Position numbers and translations under genes: made by a program. Shown piece after piece: positions 7,601 through 14,901 of a DNA stretch of 17,541 nucleotides. How positions within the stretch are numbered: the first letter of the stretch is position 1; each line of letters begins with the position of its first letter. Under the pieces are notes generated by a model, which made no database searches, was not told the origin of the DNA, and saw only the letters and a program-made list of their open reading frames with translations. Source of the DNA: CAZFYZ01 sp964523735 (GTDB lineage: Bacteria; Armatimonadota; UBA5829); contig CAZFYZ010000077.1 of NCBI GenBank assembly GCA_964523735.1, forward strand, positions 1 through 17,541. The letters run 5' to 3'.

Positions 7601-8672
7601 GTGGGGATTTTGTCTTTTTTGCCGCTTCCTGGGCAAATTTGCTTAAGACAGCGCGGGGTGGTCCTGTGGATTCCCTCACGATGAGTTCGGCGCCCAGAGC
7701 CACTGTCTCCGGAGGGACGTCTTCGCCTCTGATCAAGCTGACCAATGTATCTGTTCCCCTTTGAGCCATCTCGCCGCAAGGGTGGCCGACTGTGGTCAGG
7801 GGGACCTTCATCATCCCTGGATTCCAGAAGTTCCCGGTACCTGTAACCGACATATCACCCGGCACCGATAGCCCGGCGGTGAAGCAAGCGTCAATTGCCC
7901 CCAACGCGACGGCGTCTGCGCGTGTTACCATCGCGGTTGGAGGGTTCTTCATGGCTATAAGTCTCCGAGCAGCGAGCTTGCCGCCATCGTGCGTGAGCGG
8001 CGTGGGGATGATCAGGGACTCATCGACCTCAATGCCAGCGTTTTCAAGTGCATCACGAAAGCCTTTGTCCCTTTGAACACGGGAGGGCAGTTGACGGTCG
8101 ATGGTCAGGTGGGCGATCCTGCGATGCCCGAGTTCGATGAGATGCTTCGCGGCCAGATTGCTCGGCAGGTAGTCACTACTGACTATCTGCGGAACCTTGA
8201 GCCCCTCCAGTGGCTTATACAGCACAACCATCCTGCCTCCGGACTCGACGAACTCCTGGTAGACGGTTGTTTCGGGACTCATGGANNNNNNNNNNGAGCT
8301 CCGGATCGCGATTAGCCCGGCGGTTCGGTAGCTCATTATCTGCCGCAGCACTTCCTCCTCGCCACTCTTCGACAGAGGCGCGCGAACAAGCAGCATCGAC
8401 AGTCCGTGAGATCTGAGTAGCTGCTCGATGGGGTCCACAATCAGCTCGTAGATCGAGGTGATGACCGGGTCAGCGACGACGCCGACAAAGGTGGATTTCC
8501 CAAGTATGAGGCTGCGGGCGATGGGGTTGGGGACGTAGTTCATCTCTCGCGCCAGGTTCTTGATGCGCTGGCGCATTTCCGGACTTACTCGTCCCTCGTC
8601 CTTCAGCACCCTGCAGACAGTGGACCTATCGACCCCTGCTGCGCGAGCTATGTCGGCTAGTGTGGTAGACAT
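7593..8672 (-). CDS. LacI-family transcriptional regulator
   Basis: A 359-residue regulator, the normal family length. The N-terminal helix-turn-helix LADIARAAGVDRSTVCRVL (about residues 5-23) leads to the hinge helix region NPIARSL near 50-56, then the sugar-type effector domain, with HLIELGHRRIAHL, DKGFRDALENAG and VPLTTVGHPCGEMA. Ten N at 8286-8295 leave a few residues unknown, but the frame is kept and both flanks align to the paralogue at 1-867. The start is supported by AGAGGA a few bases upstream. It is divergent from the PEP-CTERM/GH36 unit and upstream of the large secreted protein. Both of those carry CAATCGATTG palindromes, so it is the best candidate for the shared local repressor. 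The effector is unknown; a galactoside would suit the neighbouring enzyme. Confidence 0.93.
   Translation of the reverse strand: MSTTLADIARAAGVDRSTVCRVLKDEGRVSPEMRQRIKNLAREMNYVPNPIARSLILGKSTFVGVVADPVITSIYELIVDPIEQLLRSHGLSMLLVRAPLSKSGEEEVLRQIMSYRTAGLIAIRSXXXXSMSPETTVYQEFVESGGRMVVLYKPLEGLKVPQIVSSDYLPSNLAAKHLIELGHRRIAHLTIDRQLPSRVQRDKGFRDALENAGIEVDESLIIPTPLTHDGGKLAARRLIAMKNPPTAMVTRADAVALGAIDACFTAGLSVPGDMSVTGTGNFWNPGMMKVPLTTVGHPCGEMAQRGTDTLVSLIRGEDVPPETVALGAELIVRESTGPPRAVLSKFAQEAAKKTKSPLD
8286..8295. other. Assembly gap (10 N) inside LacI regulator
   Basis: Run of ten N. The frame is preserved across it and homology to the other LacI protein resumes with only a few extra residues, so the true gap is probably small. 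Confidence 0.99.
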
Positions 8673-8689
8673 TCTGTCCTCTAGGTCTA

Positions 8690-8719
8690 ATTATCGTCTA
8701 CGGTATCTATGGATGTCAA
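8690..8719 (-). promoter_or_regulatory. Promoter of the LacI regulator
   Basis: Minus strand TTGACA (8714-8719), 18 bases, then GATAAT (8690-8695). The start codon at 8672 is 17 bases beyond the -10, giving a very short leader with AGAGGA. Its -35 lies back to back with that of the divergent promoter. No operator palindrome overlaps it. Confidence 0.6.
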
Positions 8720-8733
8720 GCAGAAACTGGCCC

Positions 8734-8762
8734 TTGACAACCTCTAGGGGCCATGGTATAAA
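8734..8762 (+). promoter_or_regulatory. Strong sigma70-type promoter for the PEP-CTERM/GH36 unit
   Basis: TTGACA (8734-8739) and TATAAA (8757-8762) are separated by exactly 17 bases, with TGG before the -10. The downstream operator at 8774-8785 would cover the region around +5 to +16, a classical place for LacI-type repression. Confidence 0.8.
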
Positions 8763-8773
8763 GCATCTAGCGA

Positions 8774-8785
8774 GCAATCGATTGC
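8774..8785. promoter_or_regulatory. LacI-type operator (best copy)
   Basis: GCAATCGATTGC is a perfect 12-bp palindrome with a central CpG, the standard architecture of LacI/GalR operators. It starts 12 bases after the -10 of the strong plus-strand promoter. It is the most symmetric of the three local copies. Confidence 0.85.
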
Positions 8786-8932
8786 GCACCACTGAGCAAC
8801 TTGCCCAAGCTCACCAGAAGCTGAACAACATTTAGGGCGGTTGCTATGGGTCACAGGTCGGCGATCTGCTCGTAAAGCCGCCGGTGATGTCCGGTAGGCG
8901 ATCATCCACCACACACCTCTTAGGAGAAGGAG

Positions 8933-9625
8933 ATGAAACAAATGAAGATGAGAGTTCTTGTTCTTGCTTGTGCGGCGTGCCTGCTGCTTGCTGTCTCGGC
9001 ATCGGCCACCGTCTGGGACGTCGCGGATGCTTTTTCCACGACAGCGAATCCGAATAACGAGTGGCGCTATTGGTCTTGGTTCTCTGGTACCATGACCGCC
9101 AACGGTGTCTACCAGAGCGACACAAACATCGCCGGCTGGTGGAAAGACGCCAACAGCGCCGCCCCATACGTGCTGCAGACTCAGACAGGCGCTGAGTATG
9201 TCGCGGCAGGAGCGCACTATCTGCCCGACGAGGTGACCATGAAGTCGGCGGGCGCCGACTGGGCCGTCATCACCTGGACTGCTCCTGCAACTGGCAACTA
9301 CCTGTTCGCGTTTGAATACACCGGACGTCAAGAGGGCGGCGCGACCACCGTGCAGGCCTACACTCCCGTCCTCCCGGAAACAGGTTGGGGTGGCGCGTGG
9401 GCGACGACGGTCGAATATGGCCAGACCGCGGCGCTCATCTCGGGCACCTACCAGTATCTGCCGTTTGTTGCCGGGCAGGCGTTCGATCTCTACATCCAGG
9501 GCGATGCGGTTGGCCTGAAGGGCTACTTCGAGTCCGAAGTTGTCCCCGAGCCTTCCGCACTCGTGGCTCTATTCACTGGTATCGTTGGTGTTGGCTCGCT
9601 CGCGATCAGGCGCAAGAGAAGCTAG
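8933..9625 (+). CDS. PEP-CTERM sorting-domain protein with NPNN-type module
   Basis: A 230-residue exported protein. The signal peptide is residues 1-26 (VLVLACAACLLLAVSASA). A short version of the shared module follows (VWDVADAFS, then NPNNEWRYW at 39-47, WTAPATGNYLFAFEYTG near 121-137). It ends with a PEP-CTERM sorting signal: VPEP at 204-207, a hydrophobic segment and the basic tail RRKRS. The family is processed by exosortase and displayed on or released from the cell surface; no exosortase is in this window. The start at 8933 has AGGAG six bases upstream; MKMR at 8942 is an alternative. It is the first gene after the strong LacI-controlled promoter. It is separated from the GH36 gene by a large hairpin, so it is probably the more highly expressed product. 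Confidence 0.9.
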   Translation: MKQMKMRVLVLACAACLLLAVSASATVWDVADAFSTTANPNNEWRYWSWFSGTMTANGVYQSDTNIAGWWKDANSAAPYVLQTQTGAEYVAAGAHYLPDEVTMKSAGADWAVITWTAPATGNYLFAFEYTGRQEGGATTVQAYTPVLPETGWGGAWATTVEYGQTAALISGTYQYLPFVAGQAFDLYIQGDAVGLKGYFESEVVPEPSALVALFTGIVGVGSLAIRRKRS

Positions 9626-9638
9626 CTTCCTATCTAGT

Positions 9639-9688
9639 TCGAATCCTCCGCTGCTGGAGCCGAGTGGCTAGCGCAGCGGAGGATTCGA
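9639..9688 (+). repeat. Long perfect hairpin between PEP-CTERM and GH36 genes
   Basis: Perfect 16-bp arms (9639-9654 and 9673-9688; TCGAATCCTCCGCTGC and its complement) enclose an 18-base loop. It lies 13 bases after the PEP-CTERM stop and 38 bases before the next start. There is no run of T after it, so read-through is expected. It could stabilise the upstream mRNA 3' end and lower expression of the large enzyme gene. Confidence 0.8.
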
Positions 9689-9726
9689 TTCCGTTCCTCG
9701 CAACTCCGGAAGAAAGCAGTAGAAAT

Positions 9727-12700
9727 ATGCCCAGCAAGTTCGCCCGTAGAGTCCCAAACTATCTGCTGTCGCTGATCGCGGCCACACTCGTCTTTTGCGC
9801 GACTGCACCAGCCGGCCATACAGCCGTCTGGAGCTTCGGGGACGATTACTCAGTCGCGCAGAACCCCAACGGCGCGTGGAGCTATGGCTGGCTCAGCTCA
9901 TTCGGCGATACGATGGGCCTCTACAACGGCATCAGCCAGGCCTCATCGGGAGTACCCGAGTGGAGAAGCGACGGGGCCATCGATCACGGCGTTGCCTGCA
10001 AGAACATGACAGGCGGCCCAATGGACGGCAACTACGGCTCGCAGTACTGGGAGACTGACATGGCGGGCCTTCACCCGGGCGAGTTCGGCGATATGGGCAC
10101 AGTCCGCTGGACCGCGCCATCTGCCTGCCTGATCAGCATTTCGGCCAGATTCACCGGGCAATCATTCGGTGGGGGCGGAACCACGACGGACGTGCACGTT
10201 GTCAGGAACGGGCAGAGCATATTCGACGGAGTGATCAACGGTTTTGCCGGACGCGGGTCACTAGGTTTCGCCGATGCCTTCGGGCTGTCTCCGGTGCAGG
10301 CCTTCGAGACAGTCCTGGTCATCTCCGCGGGCGACACTATCGACTTCTGCTGCGGATACGGGAATGGCAACTATGGTTACGACATCACCGGCCTCTCCGC
10401 CACTATCACCGCGCGCGATGATGCCGGGCTCGTGAGAGGAACAGTCACTGAAGCGGAGATGGGATCTCCGCTCGGCGGCGCAGTAGTGCGGTCGGTCGGT
10501 GGCTCCGAGACGACCGAGGTGTTGCCCGATGGGTCATACTCGCTGCTGCTGCCCGTTGGGGGTCGCACTATCGAGGTCTCATACCCGGGTCTCAGGACTG
10601 TGACGGCGCAAGTGGATGTGCCTGCCGGCGGCGCGTTGACCAGGGACTTCAGCCTGTACACCGACTACGGTCCGACATACTTCGTTTCGTCGACTGGCGA
10701 TGACAGCGCCGACGGACGGTCACCCGCAACAGCCTGGAGAACAATCTCGAATGGTGATGCCAAGGGGCTTGTGGTCGCGGGCGACACCGTGCTTGTAGCA
10801 GCGGGCGCTTACCCGCAGGCCACCTACACCGGAGTCCAACTGGGTCGATCCGGTGAGCCCGGTCTGCCCATTGTCTACAGGGCGCTCGGCAAGGTGGTAA
10901 TAGATCAGACAGATATTCCCAAGCCGACCTCGACCTCCTACGGCTTCTGGTTAACTGGGCACGATGTGAAACTGGAAGGTTTTGAGATCATCGGCGCACG
11001 ATGGGGTGTGTACTTGGCGCCGGCCAGCCATGACAACTCCATTACCGATTGCACGATACACGACCTGATTCCCGGCGACCCGGCTTACACTGACATACGC
11101 GGATGGTGTGGCGGCGTCTACATCGCGTCCTCGTCCAGTAACTCTCTGCACCACAACCTGGTCTACAACACCGGCTCTCCCGGCGGGGGCGCCGCGGCTT
11201 GCATCATGACGACGGGATCGAGCCAGGGCAACAAGATATACAACAATACATTCGCCCACTCATGGGCGGGAGTCCACGCCTGGTCCAATGCGGGCGTCGT
11301 AGGCGCTCACGACATCAGGAACAACATCATTGCGGGCATGTGGGACCACGGTGTCGATAACGGGCAATCCACCGGCTGTACAGGCTCCCACAACCTGTTC
11401 TTCGGTAACCCGGTGGACTACGGCACGAACGCCGCCCCAGGCGGCGGCGACCTGGTTGCTGATCCACGCTTTGCGCCAGAGGGCTACCTCCTCCTAGGCG
11501 ATTCGCCTGCCGTCGATGCGGGCGAGGATCTCGGCTTGGCCTTTTCAGGCCTGGCCCCGGATATCGGCGCGTTCGAGTATGCGCCTGACGTCGCTGGCAG
11601 AACAGGCTACATGAAGTCCCTGCCCGACGGAGCTCTGGTCGCCCTTGCTGATCCCAAGGCCGCCACCGTGTCGAACGCGACCTTTGCCGACCGCAGTTTC
11701 TACATAGAGGAGCTCGATCGCGCCTCCGGGATCAAGGTCGTGCCCGACACGGTGCTCCCGCCGGTCGCGCTGGGAGACCGAATCACTCTTAGCGGGACGA
11801 TGGCGACAGAGGTCTCCGGCGAACGAGTGATAAGAGCCGGTTCCATTGATAGCAGAACCGCCGGCCAGCCCGTGAAGCCGCTTGGCATGTCGGGCAAGTC
11901 GATGGCCGCCAAGGTCGGCCTCAGTCCGCGTGGCCTGCTCGCGCGGATGTCGGGGTGGGTGACCTATAGGTCGGCGGATGGCAGCTGCATCTACGTTGAC
12001 GACGGCAGTCGTGTGCTTGACGGCAGCGGGAACATCGGTACGCGTGTCGCTCTTGACGGTCTGGTTCTGCCACTTGGGGTAAGCCTGGGAAGAGACCAGT
12101 TCGTCACGGTGACGGGTCTGATCGGCGCGTTCAAGGATGGGTCGGCGTCCGGCGCGGTCATGCACGTCCGAGGGGGGTCGGACATCGCCATACTTCCCGT
12201 TCTGCGGGACGAGATCACAAGACGGGCAAGCTGGGTGAGCGAGCACCTGGGAGGGGACGCCGCAACGTTGCCGTTCTCATTCGGCTACGACGGCCGGCCA
12301 TCGTCCGAGCTGCTCGGCTCGTGGAATCTGGAGAGCGCTTCCGCCGAGATCGATGGCAAGGGTACCCAGCGAACTCTTACCTACACGGATCCCTCCACCG
12401 AACTCCAGGTTCGTTGTGAGTCGGTCGAGTACTACAACTACCCTACGGTGGAGTGGACGGTCTATCTGAAGAACACGGGATCGTCTGATACGCCGATCAT
12501 CGAAGACCTGATGGGGTTGGACTCCAGTCTGTCGATAGGAGCGACCGGGACTCCGGTGCTGCACTACAACGTCGGCTCGCCGGCTGGGCAGATCGATTAC
12601 CAGCCGCTCGAGGCGGCGCTGACGCTTGGCTCGAGCATGTCGCTCGGTGCCAGCGGAGGCAGGTCCAGCGAGTCCTCCTTGCCTTACTTCAACCTTGGAT

Positions 12701-14112
12701 CGGACGACGGCGGCACGATCGTCGTCGTGGGTTGGCCGGGACAGTGGATGGCTCGGTTTGCCAGAGGCGCCGGAAACTCAGTGGCAGTCACTGCCGGGCA
12801 GGAGCAGACCCGCTTCAGCCTGCATCCCGGTGAGGAGGTGCGCGCGCCTCTCATCGTACTGCAGTTCTACAATGGCGACCGAGTACGCTCGCAGAATGTC
12901 TGGCGGAGATGGATGCTGGACTACAACGTCCCCAGGCCTGGCGGAGAACTGCCGGCTCCGCGGTACGCGGCAACGACATTCGATACCTATGGCGGCCTCA
13001 GTACCACTGCCGATGAGTTCTACTTCATGAACCGCTATCTTCAGGCCGGCGTCAAACTGGATGTATGGTGGGTCGACGCCGGCTGGTATTACTGCAACGG
13101 CGGTTGGCCGAACGTCGGGACTTGGGAGGTCGATCTGACGCGCTACCCCAACGGGCAGCGAGAGTTCTTCGACTACGCCCACACCAATAACATGCGAAGT
13201 CTGGTGTGGTACGAGCCGGAGAGAGTAGTAGGCGGCACGTGGATCGCCTCAAACCATCCTGAGTGGGTGCTTGGCGGTTCAGGCGGCGGGCTGTTGAATC
13301 TAGGCAACCCGGATGCATGGAACTGGCTGGTGAATCACGTAGACAACTTGATGAGCACACAGGGAGTGGATGACTACCGGCAGGACTTCAACATGGCTCC
13401 GCTCGGCTACTGGCGTGGTAACGACGCCGCAGACAGGCAGGGAATCACTGAGAACAAGCATGTCACCGGCTACCTTGCATACTGGGACGAGTTAAGACGC
13501 CGGCACCCGGGTGCGCTCATTGACTCCTGTGCGTCAGGTGGGCGGCGCAACGATCTCGAGACATTGCGGCGCGCCGTGCCTCTGTGGCGAAGTGACTATG
13601 CCTATGAACCGATCGGCACCCAGTGCCACACCTACGGCATCAGCTCGTGGATGCCTTTCTCCGGGCACGGCGTGCGAACCAACGACGTGTACACGTTCCG
13701 CAGCAACATGGCTCCCTCGCTGGTAGACACGCGTAATGCACGGGATACAGGCCACGATTTCTCCGTCTTGGCCGATCTGGTAGCACAGTGGAGGTCGGTT
13801 GCAGGCAACTACCTGGGCGACTACTATCCTCTGACGCCGTACAGCCTCGCGACCAACGTGTGGGTTGCTTGGCAGTTCGACCGGCCTGAGTTTGGGGAGG
13901 GCGTGGTTCAGGCATTCCGCCGAGGCACCGGAGCCAACTCCACGGCAGTCTTGAAGCTCTGTGGCCTTGATCCCGCTGCGTCCTACGTGCTGACCAACCT
14001 CGACGACGGCATGCCCCAGCTCAAGACAGGGCAATCCCTGATGGATACGGGTCTGACAGTGCAGTCGAGCTCTGCGCCATGGGCTGTTGTCATCAAGTAC
14101 CGAAAGCAGTAG
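9727..14112 (+). CDS. Secreted multidomain GH36-type glycosidase (alpha-galactosidase-like) with beta-helix and OB-like domains
   Basis: A 1,461-residue exported protein. Order: signal peptide (1-33, LLSLIAATLVFCATAPAGHTA); NPNG module (34-229, NPNGAWSYGW at 46-55, VRWTAPSA); carboxypeptidase-regulatory-like domain (about 230-314); right-handed beta-helix of DUF1565/pectate-lyase-like type (316-618, opening YFVSSTGDDSADGRSPATAW and ending DIGAFEY); tandem OB-like domain (627-823, YIEELDRASGIKV, CIYVDDGSR); GH36-type module (826-1461). In the last, WWVDAGWY spans 1114-1121. The nucleophile candidate is D1220 in YRQDFN, and the acid/base candidate is D1276 in DSCASGGRRND, matching the GH36 pattern. 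Members hydrolyse alpha-galactosides, with other specificities in related subgroups. The frame is open upstream from 9385 but overlaps the PEP-CTERM gene; the signal peptide fixes the start near 9727. Only a weak GGAAG precedes it, consistent with low translation. Confidence 0.92.
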   Translation: MPSKFARRVPNYLLSLIAATLVFCATAPAGHTAVWSFGDDYSVAQNPNGAWSYGWLSSFGDTMGLYNGISQASSGVPEWRSDGAIDHGVACKNMTGGPMDGNYGSQYWETDMAGLHPGEFGDMGTVRWTAPSACLISISARFTGQSFGGGGTTTDVHVVRNGQSIFDGVINGFAGRGSLGFADAFGLSPVQAFETVLVISAGDTIDFCCGYGNGNYGYDITGLSATITARDDAGLVRGTVTEAEMGSPLGGAVVRSVGGSETTEVLPDGSYSLLLPVGGRTIEVSYPGLRTVTAQVDVPAGGALTRDFSLYTDYGPTYFVSSTGDDSADGRSPATAWRTISNGDAKGLVVAGDTVLVAAGAYPQATYTGVQLGRSGEPGLPIVYRALGKVVIDQTDIPKPTSTSYGFWLTGHDVKLEGFEIIGARWGVYLAPASHDNSITDCTIHDLIPGDPAYTDIRGWCGGVYIASSSSNSLHHNLVYNTGSPGGGAAACIMTTGSSQGNKIYNNTFAHSWAGVHAWSNAGVVGAHDIRNNIIAGMWDHGVDNGQSTGCTGSHNLFFGNPVDYGTNAAPGGGDLVADPRFAPEGYLLLGDSPAVDAGEDLGLAFSGLAPDIGAFEYAPDVAGRTGYMKSLPDGALVALADPKAATVSNATFADRSFYIEELDRASGIKVVPDTVLPPVALGDRITLSGTMATEVSGERVIRAGSIDSRTAGQPVKPLGMSGKSMAAKVGLSPRGLLARMSGWVTYRSADGSCIYVDDGSRVLDGSGNIGTRVALDGLVLPLGVSLGRDQFVTVTGLIGAFKDGSASGAVMHVRGGSDIAILPVLRDEITRRASWVSEHLGGDAATLPFSFGYDGRPSSELLGSWNLESASAEIDGKGTQRTLTYTDPSTELQVRCESVEYYNYPTVEWTVYLKNTGSSDTPIIEDLMGLDSSLSIGATGTPVLHYNVGSPAGQIDYQPLEAALTLGSSMSLGASGGRSSESSLPYFNLGSDDGGTIVVVGWPGQWMARFARGAGNSVAVTAGQEQTRFSLHPGEEVRAPLIVLQFYNGDRVRSQNVWRRWMLDYNVPRPGGELPAPRYAATTFDTYGGLSTTADEFYFMNRYLQAGVKLDVWWVDAGWYYCNGGWPNVGTWEVDLTRYPNGQREFFDYAHTNNMRSLVWYEPERVVGGTWIASNHPEWVLGGSGGGLLNLGNPDAWNWLVNHVDNLMSTQGVDDYRQDFNMAPLGYWRGNDAADRQGITENKHVTGYLAYWDELRRRHPGALIDSCASGGRRNDLETLRRAVPLWRSDYAYEPIGTQCHTYGISSWMPFSGHGVRTNDVYTFRSNMAPSLVDTRNARDTGHDFSVLADLVAQWRSVAGNYLGDYYPLTPYSLATNVWVAWQFDRPEFGEGVVQAFRRGTGANSTAVLKLCGLDPAASYVLTNLDDGMPQLKTGQSLMDTGLTVQSSSAPWAVVIKYRKQ

Positions 14113-14121
14113 GATCTTCCC

Positions 14122-14793
14122 TTACGAGCCGGGTCCCAGATGGATCTTCCGACCGGTGGCCCGGCTCCATCGATCTGCCATACCGTCCACCCACACGTCC
14201 AGCGCCTCATAGGCGACGCACAGGAACGCTGCGAAGGCTATGATGAACGCAATCAGCCTGGGCCTGCCGCCGATTTCGACAATCGAGCCCCACACTTCAC
14301 CAGGCCGGCTGATGATATCCCACGAGTTCAGGCGCAGAATCAGCCCCAAATACACTCCGATGGAGAGCGCGCCAAAGAGAGGGATCGCCCAGAACCACTT
14401 TGAGGCGCCGTGCTTGGCAGCGAGGTGCTGCAGAGGCCTTATCGCCAGCGCGAACGTCATCATTCCCAACCCGCTGTAAAGCAGATAGAAGATGGACCAT
14501 GCCGTCATATTTGCCATGAGCACGGGGTCAACGCGAGCGCGCAAGAAGAGATCGCGTGTGTCCAGCTGGAAAAGAAAATGCCGCCACTCGGTGAGCAGGT
14601 AGCACGTGTTCGGAAGAAACGCCAGCCAGGCGCAAGCCAGAAGGGTGATCGCAACATAGCGTACAGGCTTGGCTCGACAGATCCGTGCGGTCCACACGAT
14701 AGAATAAGCCAGAGCCACCGGAATGACGGCAAGCATGCCGTTCCACAGGACGTTGCCAATGAGGGAGTTTGAGATTGATCCCATACGGTTCAC
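14122..14793 (-). CDS. DUF1361 family integral membrane protein
   Basis: A 223-residue multi-pass membrane protein with about six hydrophobic helices: MLAVIPVALAYSIVW, AITLLACAWLAFLP, MTAWSIFYLLYSGLGMM, FWAIPLFGALSIGVYLGLIL, LIAFIIAFAAFLCVAY and an N-terminal segment. The family motifs are WLAFLPNTCYLLTEWRH and VYLGLILRLNSWDII. The function of DUF1361 proteins is unknown. The GTG start at 14793 is preceded four bases earlier by GGAGG; an ATG nine bases in lacks a well-spaced site. It is convergent with the GH36 gene and divergent from the ADP-ribosylglycohydrolase gene, so a functional link to either is not evident. Confidence 0.85.
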   Translation of the reverse strand: MNRMGSISNSLIGNVLWNGMLAVIPVALAYSIVWTARICRAKPVRYVAITLLACAWLAFLPNTCYLLTEWRHFLFQLDTRDLFLRARVDPVLMANMTAWSIFYLLYSGLGMMTFALAIRPLQHLAAKHGASKWFWAIPLFGALSIGVYLGLILRLNSWDIISRPGEVWGSIVEIGGRPRLIAFIIAFAAFLCVAYEALDVWVDGMADRWSRATGRKIHLGPGS

Positions 14794-14823
14794 TACGCCT
14801 CCACGCTATTGATTGTTCCCCAA

Positions 14824-14852
14824 TTGCGCGCCGGGCTGCCATTTGCGATAAT
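14824..14852 (+). promoter_or_regulatory. Possible promoter of ADP-ribosylglycohydrolase gene
   Basis: TTGCGC (14824-14829), 17 bases, GATAAT (14847-14852). If used, transcription starts near 14859, ruling out the ATG at 14851 and the TTG at 14809 as starts and supporting one at 14902. Confidence 0.45.
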
Positions 14853-14858
14853 GGCAGC
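14835..14858. promoter_or_regulatory. 24-bp imperfect palindrome overlapping the -10, operator candidate
   Basis: Perfect 9-bp arms GCTGCCATT and AATGGCAGC surround TGCGAT, which has a central CpG. It covers the predicted -10 of the plus-strand promoter and lies between divergent genes. Such a position fits a repressor site; it is unlike the CAATCGATTG operators, so another regulator would be involved. Confidence 0.5.
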
Positions 14859-14901
14859 AGATCTCAGGGCGGTCAGGACTGCCCGGATGCTTGGGGGACG
14901 G

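Noticed and set aside
9639..9688. Intrinsic terminator ending the PEP-CTERM transcript
   Set aside because: The stem is strong but no T-run follows on the plus strand, so I describe it as a hairpin with possible attenuation, not a terminator.
9385..9726. Upstream extension of the GH36-fusion frame
   Set aside because: It overlaps the end of the PEP-CTERM gene and crosses the intergenic hairpin. The signal peptide after 9727 marks the true N-terminus.
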